Shown here in pieces: positions 9,632 through 19,484 of a stretch of 64,000 bases of DNA (its first letter is position 1; each line of letters starts with the position of its first letter). The position numbers and the translations under genes are program-made. Source of the DNA: Akkermansiaceae bacterium (GTDB lineage Bacteria; Verrucomicrobiota; Verrucomicrobiia; Verrucomicrobiales; Akkermansiaceae); contig CAJJBR010000034.1 of NCBI GenBank assembly GCA_905182475.1, positions 1-64,000 of the forward strand, given 5' to 3'. The notes under the pieces were generated by a model that saw only the letters and a list, made by a program, of their open reading frames with translations, searched no databases and was not told the origin of the DNA.

Positions 9632-10462
9632 TTATGGCTGGGCGGGTATGTACAGCTCGGATCCCTGTGCCAGGACAGTGGAGGGGTCGAGTTCCAAGCC
9701 GTTGAGTTCATCAAGGCGTATGGTGGTAGTATTGTGATTCTTTGCAAACTGACCGTAGGTGATTTCCTGTTCGATCTTGATCGGGCTCGTCATCGTCTTA
9801 GGCTTTTCGATCGGTGCTGGATCATTGGAAATCGGGAGTGACGGAGCTGGATCGAACGAAGGGGCGGGCTTCCGGGCTGGCGTGGATACGACCGGATCAG
9901 GTGCCGCTGCACATTCGATGCGGATGTTCTGGCCGATTCGGAGAGCCTTGTGGTTGACGCTCGGGTTGGCTGCGATGAGTGAGTTCAGGGAAACTCCGTA
10001 TTTGCGGGAGATTCCGTAGAATGTATCACCTGAGGTGACTTTGTGAGTGCGGCCGGCGGATGCTCGCGCCTGAGTAGGGGCTGCTGCAGTGGTGCTATTG
10101 CCGGGAACTTTGAGCTTCTGGCCTGGATGAATGATTGCATTCGATTTTAGGCCATTAAGCTTTGCTAGAGCGTTTGAAGAAGTGCCGTTCCTGCGGGCGA
10201 TCCGTTCGATGCTGTCACCGGACTTCACTGTGTAAGTGTTATCTTCAGCTTCGGCGATCGGTTCTAAATTTCGGGCAGCGGTAGTTGCGCGGCTTGGAGG
10301 AGGAGAATCGTTCAGGCGGGAGATTTTAAGCTCAAGCTGTGCGATCTGGAGTTCCTGTTCGGCGCAGAGGGCGCGGAGGCGTTCAGTCTCGGTCGCGGAA
10401 AGGAGTGGACCGGTAGTGGCTAGAATGACCAACAGAGAAGCGAGGCGTGTTTTCATCTTCAT
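9632..10462 (-). CDS. LysM-domain exported protein (two clear LysM motifs)
   Basis: TYTVKSGDSIERIARRNGTSSNALAKLNGL...IHPGQKLKVP and HKVTSGDTFYGISRKYGVSLNSLIAANP...LRIGQNIRI. Confidence 0.9.
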   Translation of the reverse strand: MKMKTRLASLLVILATTGPLLSATETERLRALCAEQELQIAQLELKISRLNDSPPPSRATTAARNLEPIAEAEDNTYTVKSGDSIERIARRNGTSSNALAKLNGLKSNAIIHPGQKLKVPGNSTTAAAPTQARASAGRTHKVTSGDTFYGISRKYGVSLNSLIAANPSVNHKALRIGQNIRIECAAAPDPVVSTPARKPAPSFDPAPSLPISNDPAPIEKPKTMTSPIKIEQEITYGQFAKNHNTTTIRLDELNGLELDPSTVLAQGSELYIPAQP

Positions 10463-10939
10463 GAGTCGGTATTCTGCATAAACTTATTCATCCGGCAATA
10501 AAAATTTAACTTTTCCGTAATAAATTTTTAAAAAGAAGTCGAATCTATTTGTTTTCGTGGGCTTTCGAGTAAATAAAAATAATTTCGAAAATGATTTCCT
10601 CTCCCTGGCACGGATTTTTTATGTAACAAAACGTCAATCCCAGAGGGCTCCATTTACGAGCTTAGCCCAGCAGGGTGCCTACTGAGTGTCGATGCAGTTC
10701 GGTAAATCGGAGACAACCCATCCGGGTGAGCAAACCCCGTTGCCTCCTTCGCTAAAGCTACGATGGACAAGCCCGTCACGCCGCCTGCTGATGGGGGGGG
10801 CGGATTGTGCTTCGCTGCATTGGTGGGAGTGCCCCCCGCAGGAGTTGTGCTGTTTGATCGGGCACAGATGATTCGGAGGGCAGTCGCTCGGCGTTCTGTT
10901 GATGTGCGTGAGATGTGGCCCATCCTCATTCCTGTATCG

Positions 10940-11611
10940 TCAGGCATCGTCGCTGCCGAGTAAGAGGCAGTCGCGGAGGGCGATCCTTTCGGACTCGAAT
11001 TCTTCAGGGCTGATATTCTTAGCAATTCGTCTTGGTGTATCGAAAACGACGGAGACGCGGCTAAAAGGTTTTGGGATTACGAAGCGATCCCAAGTTTTCA
11101 AACGCCACGCGGATGAGTAACGAATGTGGATTGGGATGATGTCAGTGCTGGTGGATTGGGCGATTTTGATTACGCCGGGCTGGACATCGTAGCGGGGGCC
11201 TTTGGGGCCGTCCGGAGTAACGCAAACATCGAAACCTTTAAGCAACGCCTTTTTCATGCCGATGAGGGCGGAGACGGCGCGGCGGGAGGAAGAGCCTCGG
11301 ATTGCGCCTAGGCCGAACATTTTCATGGCGGTGGCGAGTGTGGTGCCGTCCTTGCTGGCACTGGTGAGAACCACGCTAGAACGGGATTTTCCACCGGTGC
11401 GTGGCCAGATGGGAGGCATGGTGAAAATCCGGTTGTGCCAGAGTGCGAAGATCACAGGGTCGGGGTGAATGTCTGGGCAGACGACACCTTTCTGGTAGTT
11501 TACGTCGTAGCGGAGCGTCAGACTCCAGAGTTTCATCAGTCTGCCCGCGAGATAGCCGAGTATGAGAGAGGTGCGTGTCCCTCGGATTTCTGTGGTCTTG
11601 GGAGCTGGCAT
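10940..11611 (-). CDS. DUF374 lysophospholipid acyltransferase-family protein
   Basis: PVIFALWHNRIFTMP, VLTSASKDGTTLA, RGSSSRRAVSALIGMKKALLKG, VCVTPDGPKGPRYDVQPGVIKIAQ. Confidence 0.85.
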   Translation of the reverse strand: MPAPKTTEIRGTRTSLILGYLAGRLMKLWSLTLRYDVNYQKGVVCPDIHPDPVIFALWHNRIFTMPPIWPRTGGKSRSSVVLTSASKDGTTLATAMKMFGLGAIRGSSSRRAVSALIGMKKALLKGFDVCVTPDGPKGPRYDVQPGVIKIAQSTSTDIIPIHIRYSSAWRLKTWDRFVIPKPFSRVSVVFDTPRRIAKNISPEEFESERIALRDCLLLGSDDA

Positions 11612-11612
11612 C

Positions 11613-13112
11613 TTAGAGGAAACCGGAAGGGTGTAGGGTATCGACGAGGTATTGCTGACGAGCCATGAGATCCTGGTAGAGTTCGTGGTTCTCAGGGTTG
11701 GGTTCGCATCTTTCTATGACGTTGCCCGCTACGAGGTAATTACAGATATCCTCGAAGTCGAGGGATTCGCCGCATTGTTTGAAGAAGGCGACTGCTGCCT
11801 GCATGGCTGCACCGACTGCTGCTCCCTGTTTTGAATAGACTGGGACTACGGTCGTTCCCAAGGCGTCGGCGAGAAGCTGGCGCATTACGGGGCTTCCGGA
11901 TCCAGTGCCGAGGAGACGAATTTCTGTGGGATCAAAGCCCATCTCGCGGAGGCGGCTCATTGCGTAGCTCATGCCTAGAACTACACCTTCCGCAGTGGCG
12001 CGGGCGAGGTGCGCGGGGGTGAAATTTCCTGGGGTGATCCCGTGCAGTACGCCGCAGCCTTCGAGGAGGCGGGGGATGGACTCGGGTGCAAAGTAGGGCA
12101 GGAGTAGGAGGCCATCTGCGCCAGGAGAAACACTTGCGACCATGCGCTCGAAATCCGCAGCCGACCATCCGTAGTGACGTTTAAGGACTTCGGGAGCTAG
12201 GGAGGTGTTTGGGCTGCTAGCCATTCCGATCCAGGATCCGCTGGCACTGCAGAGCGGGACGATTTCATCCCGCAGGTCGATTACGGGTTCCGTGCCGACA
12301 CCAACGAGAGTGCCTCGCGATCCCAGTTCGAGAGCTACTGAGCCATTGCCGACGCATCCTGCAGCGAGGGTTGCTAGCTGGGTGGATCCGCTTCCTGCAC
12401 CGACTTGGACTAGCTCGGAAATCCCCCAATTCTTTGCTAAATCGGAGCGCAGGGTTCCACGAGGTTGATCCGAGGCACTGATGGGTGGGAGCAAGTCTCC
12501 GAGTTGGGGATCGATGAAATTGATAATTTCGCCCGACCACTTCCGCTGCCGGATGTCGAAAAGGCCCGTTGTAGAAGCGCTTCCCGGCTCGGTTGCGCAC
12601 TCACCGGTGAGCCAGTAGGCGATAAAATCTTGGACGCTGAGTAGGGTGGATACGCGCTGGTAGTGATAGGGTTCGTGTTGTTTCAGCCAGAGGCACTCGG
12701 CTGCGGCGGAATCAATCCCCGGGGATTGACCTATCAGTTCGAGAAGACCTGGAGAACCGCCGAAGGCCCGTGAAATTTCCTCCTCCTGTTTCCGGGCTGA
12801 TAGGTCGCCTGCGAGTTTGGTGGGGCGGACGATACGGTTTTTCTCATCGAGGACGACGAGTCCCCGTTGTGGCCCTGCGACGCCGATTGCCGCGATCTGT
12901 TTTTTATCGACGTTTGCGTGCGCAAGGCATTCGCGCACGACTTTGTCGGTATTTTCGATCCAGGTTGTGGGGTGTTGTTCGCGGTAGCCGGGAGGGAGCC
13001 CATCGATCCAAGTGTGTGAAACGAAAGCCTCGGAAAGGATTTCCGCGGAATCAAGATCAAGCACGACGGCATGAGTGCCGTTGATTCCGATTTCGATTCC
13101 TATGAATTGCAT
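11613..13112 (-). CDS. FGGY-family carbohydrate kinase, xylulokinase-like
   Basis: IGIEIGINGTHAVVLDLDSAEI, AAIGVAGPQRGLVVLD, LLGTGSGSPVMRQLLADALGTTVVP. Confidence 0.82.
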   Translation of the reverse strand: MQFIGIEIGINGTHAVVLDLDSAEILSEAFVSHTWIDGLPPGYREQHPTTWIENTDKVVRECLAHANVDKKQIAAIGVAGPQRGLVVLDEKNRIVRPTKLAGDLSARKQEEEISRAFGGSPGLLELIGQSPGIDSAAAECLWLKQHEPYHYQRVSTLLSVQDFIAYWLTGECATEPGSASTTGLFDIRQRKWSGEIINFIDPQLGDLLPPISASDQPRGTLRSDLAKNWGISELVQVGAGSGSTQLATLAAGCVGNGSVALELGSRGTLVGVGTEPVIDLRDEIVPLCSASGSWIGMASSPNTSLAPEVLKRHYGWSAADFERMVASVSPGADGLLLLPYFAPESIPRLLEGCGVLHGITPGNFTPAHLARATAEGVVLGMSYAMSRLREMGFDPTEIRLLGTGSGSPVMRQLLADALGTTVVPVYSKQGAAVGAAMQAAVAFFKQCGESLDFEDICNYLVAGNVIERCEPNPENHELYQDLMARQQYLVDTLHPSGFL

Positions 13113-13181
13113 GGACAGGAGTGTTTAACCTTAACGCCCGGGATTACAAGCGTTCTGAGAACAAGAATCGTGCGCACTCAT

Positions 13182-14681
13182 TCAAGGTTCTAGGCCGGTC
13201 GCAGCGAGGAATTTCGCATAAGCGGCAGTCCAGGTTTCAGTGTCCTCGGGCAGGAAGGCTTTGGATTCGAAAGACTCCCTGATCAGCTTGCGCGCTGCGG
13301 GAAATCCGGAGAGTTCGCCGGTGGCGATCATCTGGGTGACGAGGTTGCCGCAAGAGGTAGCCTCGACAGGGCCGGCCTGGACTTCGATGCCCAGGGCGTT
13401 GGCGGTTGCCTGGCAGAGGGCTTCGTTTAGGATTCCGCCGCCGCCTGCATGGAGTTTTGCGTAGTCGCGGTTGGTAAGTTTTTTGATCCGCTCGAACACG
13501 AACTTGTATTTGAGGGCAAGTGAATCGGTGGTGACCCGGAGGATTTCGCCGATGGAGGAGGGGACTTTTTGTCCGGTTCGATCGCAGTAATTTTGGATCT
13601 TTTTCGGCATGTTTCCGGGGCTAGCGAAGACCTCGTCATCGGGATCGATGAAGGCGATGAACTGCTCTGCATCGGCGGCCATGGTAGTCAGTTCGCCGAA
13701 GGAATGGTTGAGTCTGTCGCGCTCCCATTGGCGTTTGCATTCTTGGATGAGCCAGAGACCGGCGATATTTTTGAGGAAACGGACGGAGTTGTCTATGCCC
13801 AGTTCGTTGCAGAAACCGTAAGAAAGCGCGTCGTAGCTGCGGACGGGTTGTTTGATTTCCACACCCATGATTGACCAGGTTCCGGAGGAGAGCCAGAGCG
13901 GCTCTGATTCGGAAAGCGGGATGCCGGCGACGGCGGATGCGGTATCGTGGCAGGGGGCGATAACAAAGGGGATGTCGCAGCGTCCGAGAGCGTTTTTCAG
14001 TTCCGGACGGAGTTCGCCGAGAATTGTGCCAGGCGGGACGATTTTTCCAAAAATCCGTAGCGGGAGGCCGAGAGCAGTAATAACTTGCTGAGACCATTGG
14101 CCGGTCTCCGCATCCAGAAGCTGTGAGGTGGAAGCGATGGTTTTTTCCACCGCCTTTACGCCAGTTAGCCAGTAGGCGAGAATGTCCGGAATGAAAAGCA
14201 GGGTGGTGGCTTGGGATAGCGCCACTCTGTCCTTGGATTTCAGGGCTAGGAGGTGGAGGGCGCTGTTGTAAAAGTTCGTTTTGATTCCAGTGAGACTGAA
14301 GATTTCGTCCTCAGACATGATCCCGTGCATTTTCTCAGCCATGCCCTCAAAGCGCGGATCCCGGTATTGATGGGGAGGGCCGATGAGTTCGCCGGAATTG
14401 TCGAAGAGTCCGAAATCGCAACCCCAGGTATCTATGGCAATCGATGCTACGTTTTCTCCGTGTGTTTCAATCGCCTTCTTCAGGCCAGTAGTAATTTCGT
14501 GGAAAAGGCCGAGGATGTTCCAGTAGAGTCCGGAAGGCAGCTCAATGGTAGGGTTCTCGAAACGATGGATCTCGGTTAGCGTAAGCTTTCCGTTTTCCAT
14601 TACACCGGCGATTACACGACCGCTGCTTGCCCCGAGATCGATGGCAATGCGGACTTTTCCCTGTTTTTTTGTATCTGCCAC
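13182..14681 (-). CDS. rhaB: Rhamnulokinase
   Basis: AIDLGASSGRVIAGVM, IAIDTWGCDFGLFD, YRDPR, HDTASAVAGIP, LSSGTWSIMGVE, LHAGGGGILNEALCQATANALG. Confidence 0.9.
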   Translation of the reverse strand: MADTKKQGKVRIAIDLGASSGRVIAGVMENGKLTLTEIHRFENPTIELPSGLYWNILGLFHEITTGLKKAIETHGENVASIAIDTWGCDFGLFDNSGELIGPPHQYRDPRFEGMAEKMHGIMSEDEIFSLTGIKTNFYNSALHLLALKSKDRVALSQATTLLFIPDILAYWLTGVKAVEKTIASTSQLLDAETGQWSQQVITALGLPLRIFGKIVPPGTILGELRPELKNALGRCDIPFVIAPCHDTASAVAGIPLSESEPLWLSSGTWSIMGVEIKQPVRSYDALSYGFCNELGIDNSVRFLKNIAGLWLIQECKRQWERDRLNHSFGELTTMAADAEQFIAFIDPDDEVFASPGNMPKKIQNYCDRTGQKVPSSIGEILRVTTDSLALKYKFVFERIKKLTNRDYAKLHAGGGGILNEALCQATANALGIEVQAGPVEATSCGNLVTQMIATGELSGFPAARKLIRESFESKAFLPEDTETWTAAYAKFLAATGLEP

Positions 14682-14755
14682 GTGGCCATACTTGTTTCAG
14701 GACCGCAGTGATGCAACGCGGAAAGTTCAGGAAAACCATTCCGCGGGAGGGGCGA

Positions 14756-15001
14756 TCACTCGACGTGCCTGAAATGCTTGTCGGATGTGAGGATGGCGAC
14801 TCTGGCGCGGAGGGCGCTTGCGGCGATGATGATGTCCGTCGTGAGAATCACTTCATCTTTTCTGTCCAAGCTCTATGCAAGTTCGGTTGCTTCGATCCAG
14901 AGGCTTTCGGAAGTGGGGATATGGCCATGGTATCCATGAATCCGGATATCCTGCGGTATGCGGCGGGAAAACGGATGCATCTGAGAACTTCGACCCGCAC
15001 T
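14756..15001 (-). pseudogene. PIN-domain (VapC-like) remnant with frameshift and internal TAG
   Basis: Hand translation: VRVEVLRCIRFPAAYRRISGFMDTMAISPLPK, then another frame ESLWIEATELA*SLDRKDEVILTTDIIIAASALRARVAILTSDKHFRHVE*; TAG at 14873-14875. Confidence 0.75.
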
Positions 15002-15052
15002 ATTTAGGTTTGGCATGCTCGCCCGCGGGTAAAGCAGCTTCGAAAATCTTCT

Positions 15053-15664
15053 TCATTTTTCAATTCCTTCGGCACACGTGATGGGATCCCGCAGTGGTGT
15101 GAGTATCCCTTGATCTAGCTGGTAGATCCAGGAGTGGATTGCCAGTTCCTGGCCGCGTAGCCATGCGTCTTCCACGATGGTTGTGCGGGCTACGTGGCGA
15201 GCTTGGGAAAGAACGTTCAATTCACAAAGTCGGTCGAGTTTCGCCGCGTCTTCTAGCGCAGCGAGTTCGTCCTTGTGCGCACGAGTAAGCGCGCGGATGG
15301 GAGCCAGCCAGTTATCAATGATCCCGTGACGAAAGTTTTCCAGAGCCGCCTGCACTCCGCCGCAACCGTAGTGGCCGCAGACGATCACGTTACTGACTTT
15401 TAAAACATCTACCGCATATTGGAGCGCCGCGAGGACATTGAAATCGGTTTCCTGCACCACGTTCGCCACATTGCGGTGGACAAATACTTCGCCGGGAGGG
15501 AGGCCGGTGATCTGGTTGGCCGGGACGCGGGAGTCCGAGCAGCCGATCCAAAAATATTTTGGAGTCTGCTGTTGGGCGAGACGGGTGAAAAACTCCGGAT
15601 CGGTTTCCCTGACGCGTTCGGCCCAGCGGGCGTTGTTCTCAATGAGCTGGTCGATGCTTTCCAT
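15053..15664 (-). CDS. Beta-class carbonic anhydrase
   Basis: YFWIGCSDSRVPANQITGLPPGEVFVHRNVANVV and VIVCGHYGCGGVQAAL. Confidence 0.95.
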   Translation of the reverse strand: MESIDQLIENNARWAERVRETDPEFFTRLAQQQTPKYFWIGCSDSRVPANQITGLPPGEVFVHRNVANVVQETDFNVLAALQYAVDVLKVSNVIVCGHYGCGGVQAALENFRHGIIDNWLAPIRALTRAHKDELAALEDAAKLDRLCELNVLSQARHVARTTIVEDAWLRGQELAIHSWIYQLDQGILTPLRDPITCAEGIEK

Positions 15665-15719
15665 GGTCGGCCTTCATTGTCGCGAAAAAGAAGACCGGTA
15701 TCCAGCGAAATCACGTTTT

Positions 15720-17228
15720 CTATGGAGCGGGCTTCGAATCGAATTCCGCCTTGGCTGCCTTCCTGCATTCCGAGACGAAGTGGTTGCAGGCTTCCCGGCA
15801 GACGAGAGGGATTGCCTTTTCTGCCGATATGTCTCCTATGATGCCCTCAAAGCGGGATGCCTCACTGTCTTCTAACGGCGTATCGGGATCGATTTTCCAG
15901 AGGATTTTTTTCGCACAGTTGTGGGCTGGACCACAGACTTTTTGGACGAGCTTCTGAGCGCCAGCATCGCTGATCGATCCTGCGTAGCGATACATCCCCG
16001 TCTGGCGGGAAAGTTTATCTCGGAGGTCTTCGATGGGTAACTTACCTTCGTTGTGCAGTAGGAAAAGGGCGGTGCATCCCGGATAAAACTGGTCGAGAGC
16101 GCGTAACAACTCTTCCTCGTTTTGGAGGCTCATGATCCAGCCGCGCTGGAGACTGATCTTCCCTTTCGTGAAGCGGTATTCGCCATCCTTATCGTAGGTT
16201 GAGAGTTCGCGTGCTGAATCAGGACCGTGATTTTGGTCGAGTCCGCCGAAGGCCGGTTGAGTGGCTAGGTCTTCATCATCCATGTGGAAGAGGGCGTAAG
16301 GAAACTCGCACAGCTCTGGGTGGATATCAATCTGGCCAATCCTTCGGACGCCGTCGTGGATAAGCTGCTTCAGTTGGGCAGGGAGTGTTTCCGCTGTGGA
16401 TGCCTGTGGGCTGGTTGGTTGGTATTTCTCATCGAAATCAGAAATCTGATCGAGAATGACATCGGCGAGGAGAGGCTCAGTTCCGATAGCTGAAGTGTAA
16501 AATAAGGTTTTCTCGCGCAGGTGGTATGGGTTTTGTGCGAAGACTTCGGCTTGGCTGGCTGCCGGCCCGATCTCGTCGCGCACTCCCAGCATCACAGGGA
16601 TATCTTGGTAGGAGTGGAGGCCGTCCGAGATAAAGAACGGAACCACCACCACGTTTTTTGTTTCCGACATCTTGTCCCATTCCGCGATGAACGGCTTCTC
16701 TTCCATGTAGGCATCAGTCACAAGTTTATAGCCTGCCCCGGAGGCGGCGATCAGGTCAGCTTGGTCGCGTATCGATTTCGTGGAATTTTGATTCAGCCCA
16801 GTGCCGTGCCCGGTGATGATCAGGGTCGTGTCCTCGGGAGCTGCATCCGGTGCGACGTCCTTTGCTCTGCGTAAAATAATATCCGTCATCGAACGGTGGA
16901 CGCCGACTGGAAGGGTGTAGTGGAGAGTTTTCCCGTCTCGGACTGTGGTTGGTCCGTCGAGTTGAAGCTCACGCGGGATGACATCCTGGGTGAAATACCC
17001 TTCGCTGATGAAATCCGGCAAAATATAAACCTCGGGGGCATCGATCATGAAAAGGGCCTCACGCATCGAGGGTTCCTCTTTCCAGAAACAGACGTGCACC
17101 TCAGCGAAGAGGCCGCGTTTCCGGATTTCAGCCGCGTGGTCGAAGTAGGGAGTGGATGAATCCGGGTTCTCAGTGGAACCGTGGCCGACGATTAGAAGGG
17201 CGGAGTTTGGCTTCGGTGTAAAAGGCAT
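15720..17228 (-). CDS. Tandem CbiX-domain protein with C-terminal cysteine-rich (DR2241-like, probable 4Fe-4S) domain
   Basis: Two CbiX-like halves (LLIVGHGSTENPDS..., LIITGHGTGLNQNS...) and C-terminal GCTALFLL...KVCGPAHNCAKKILW...LVCREACNHFV. Confidence 0.75.
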   Translation of the reverse strand: MPFTPKPNSALLIVGHGSTENPDSSTPYFDHAAEIRKRGLFAEVHVCFWKEEPSMREALFMIDAPEVYILPDFISEGYFTQDVIPRELQLDGPTTVRDGKTLHYTLPVGVHRSMTDIILRRAKDVAPDAAPEDTTLIITGHGTGLNQNSTKSIRDQADLIAASGAGYKLVTDAYMEEKPFIAEWDKMSETKNVVVVPFFISDGLHSYQDIPVMLGVRDEIGPAASQAEVFAQNPYHLREKTLFYTSAIGTEPLLADVILDQISDFDEKYQPTSPQASTAETLPAQLKQLIHDGVRRIGQIDIHPELCEFPYALFHMDDEDLATQPAFGGLDQNHGPDSARELSTYDKDGEYRFTKGKISLQRGWIMSLQNEEELLRALDQFYPGCTALFLLHNEGKLPIEDLRDKLSRQTGMYRYAGSISDAGAQKLVQKVCGPAHNCAKKILWKIDPDTPLEDSEASRFEGIIGDISAEKAIPLVCREACNHFVSECRKAAKAEFDSKPAP

Positions 17229-17659
17229 GTTGGGAAAATGGCGGGCCGGGCGGGGATTGCAAGTGATGGAATCAACTTGCGCCAAAGTAAGGCTTCCTGT
17301 TTGGATCAGGGTCATTCTCGCAGTGGCGATCAATCAAGATGATTGCGGAGGGGAAACTGCTCGGCAGGGTTCTCACCGGCAAGGCCACCGCGAAGAATAA
17401 CAGCAAAAAAAATCAAATCATTCCTGCCGCTAAGGCGACCACAATCGCGGTTACTATCAGCGAATTTGGAATGCTCTGAGATTCAAGTTCCAGCGTGCAT
17501 CTTTAGCCTTGCAAATGGAGTGCGGATCACTAGGTTCGCCCTCCGTTTTTCTTTTGTCTGGCGAGCGGTTGGAGCCCCGGTGCCCGTCAGACGCATCTTT
17601 TCCGGGGCAATTGTCGGAAGAGAAACGTAACAAACTAACCAAACAACTAACCAAACCAT

Positions 17660-19378
17660 ATGAGTACTGCCATCGCAGAACCCACAAACCAAGAGCTGAG
17701 TGACCTGATCGACTCGAAATTCACGGAATTCCGTGAAGGATCCATCGTCAAGGGAACTATCCTCGAAATCCGCCCGCAGATCGTCCTAGTGGACATCGGC
17801 TACAAGTCCGAAGGCGCAATCCCATCCAACGAATTCGAGGATGAGGAAATCGAAGTCGGCGAAGAAATTGAAGTGCTCCTCGAGCGCCTCGAAAATGATG
17901 AAGGCATGGTCGTTCTCTCCAAAGAGAAAGCCGCCTACAAACAGAACTGGGACAAGATCGTCAAGGTCTACCAAGACGGCGGACTCGTTCGCGGCAAGGT
18001 CAAGGCAGTCGTCAAAGGCGGTCTTACCGTCAACGTCGGTGTCGAAGCCTTCCTGCCAGGTTCTCAAGTGGACATCATTCCACCGAAAGATCTTACCGAA
18101 TACGTCGGAAACGTTTACGAATTCAAAATCGTCAAAGTCAACGACGAGCGCAAGAATATCGTTCTCTCCCGCCGCGAAGTCATCGAAGCCGAGCGCTCCG
18201 AGCAACGCCAGGCGTTCCTTCAGACCGTCAAGGCCGGCGACAAAGTTGTCGGCGCGATCAAGAACCTCACCGACTTCGGTGCGTTCGTCGATCTCGAGGG
18301 CATGGACGGACTCCTTCATATCACCGATATGTCATGGGGCCGCATCAACCACCCATCCGAACTGCTTCACATCGGCCAGTCCGTGGATGTTGTCATCCTC
18401 GACGTGGACCGCGAGAAAGAGCGTGTATCGCTTGGCCTCAAGCAAATGTCCGACAACCCATGGGAAGACATCGAGCGCAAGTACCCGATCGGCCAAGAGG
18501 TCAAAGGTCAGGTCACCAAGCTCCTTCCTTACGGCGCGTTCATCGAAATCGAGCGCGGAGTCGAAGGCCTCGTGCACGTTTCCGAGCTCAGCTGGGTCAA
18601 GCGTATCACTCGTCCATCCGACGTTCTCGAACTCGGCCAGGAAATCGTTGCAGTCGTTCTCGGCATCAGTATCGAGGAGCAGAAGATCTCCCTCGGCGTC
18701 CGCCAACTCGAAGGCAACCCATGGGACGAGATCGAGCTCCGCTACCCTGTCGGCGCGACCATCAATGGCCCTGTCCGCAACCTTACCGCCTATGGCGCGT
18801 TCGTGGAGCTGGAAGAAGGCATCGATGGTATGATCCACGTCTCGGACATGTCCTGGACTCGCAAGATCAACCATCCGTCCGAAGTTCTCAAAAAGAACGA
18901 CGAGATCGAGGCTATCGTGCTTGCAATCGACAAGGGCAACCAGCGTGTCTCCCTCGGTATCAAACAAACCGAGAACGACCCATGGTCCGCCATCGACGAC
19001 CGCTTCAAGGTCGGCGATCTGGTCAAAGGTACGGTTGCGAAAATCGCATCCTTCGGTGCGTTTGTCTCCCTCGACGGTGACATCGACGGCCTCATCCACA
19101 TCTCGCAACTCAGCGAGGATCACGTGGAAAAGGTCAAGGACGTCATCAAGGTCGCCGATCCGATCGAAGCCCGCGTCATCAAGGTCGACAAGGTCGAGCG
19201 CCGCATCGGTCTCTCCATCAAGGCAGTCGGTTACTCCGAGGAGCAGCTGAAGAAGGAAAGCGCCAGCTTCGAGTCCCTCCGCCCATCCTCCGAGATGGTC
19301 GGCCTCGAGCAAGCCTTCAACCTTGCTGCTGCGGCTACCGAAGAGTGGAGCCCAGGCGACGAAGGCGACGCCAAGTAA
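17660..19378 (+). CDS. rpsA: 30S ribosomal protein S1
   Basis: Multiple S1 domains, e.g. GQEVKGQVTKLLPYGAFIEIERGVEGLVHVSELSWVKRITRPSDVLELGQEI. Confidence 0.97.
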   Translation: MSTAIAEPTNQELSDLIDSKFTEFREGSIVKGTILEIRPQIVLVDIGYKSEGAIPSNEFEDEEIEVGEEIEVLLERLENDEGMVVLSKEKAAYKQNWDKIVKVYQDGGLVRGKVKAVVKGGLTVNVGVEAFLPGSQVDIIPPKDLTEYVGNVYEFKIVKVNDERKNIVLSRREVIEAERSEQRQAFLQTVKAGDKVVGAIKNLTDFGAFVDLEGMDGLLHITDMSWGRINHPSELLHIGQSVDVVILDVDREKERVSLGLKQMSDNPWEDIERKYPIGQEVKGQVTKLLPYGAFIEIERGVEGLVHVSELSWVKRITRPSDVLELGQEIVAVVLGISIEEQKISLGVRQLEGNPWDEIELRYPVGATINGPVRNLTAYGAFVELEEGIDGMIHVSDMSWTRKINHPSEVLKKNDEIEAIVLAIDKGNQRVSLGIKQTENDPWSAIDDRFKVGDLVKGTVAKIASFGAFVSLDGDIDGLIHISQLSEDHVEKVKDVIKVADPIEARVIKVDKVERRIGLSIKAVGYSEEQLKKESASFESLRPSSEMVGLEQAFNLAAAATEEWSPGDEGDAK

Positions 19379-19420
19379 ATCAAATCCGCGCCGGTTTATT
19401 CCGGTGCGAGACTTTCACTA

Positions 19421-19452
19421 AACCCGGACAGGTTCTCCTGTCCGGGTTTTTT
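19421..19452 (+). terminator. Intrinsic terminator of rpsA
   Basis: aacccggacagg-ttct-cctgtccgggttttttc. Confidence 0.93.
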
Positions 19453-19484
19453 CTTGCCCGCTCGTCTGAGAATATCCTTTCCCT

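Noticed and set aside
10654-11025. 123-aa minus ORF in the gap upstream of DUF374
   Set aside because: Low-complexity translation overlapping the DUF374 gene's 3' end; the DNA looks like non-coding repeat-type sequence.
17339-17479. 46-codon ORF (MIAEGKLLGRVLTGKATAKNNSKKNQIIPAAKATTIAVTISEFGML) upstream of rpsA
   Set aside because: No recognised family, no clear ribosome-binding site and a competing overlapping frame; not enough support to call it coding.
17786-18319. Long antisense ORFs across rpsA (17786-18319 and 18332-19312, minus)
   Set aside because: Mirror ORFs of a codon-biased, high-GC-third-position gene with highly acidic, repetitive translations; no independent motif support.
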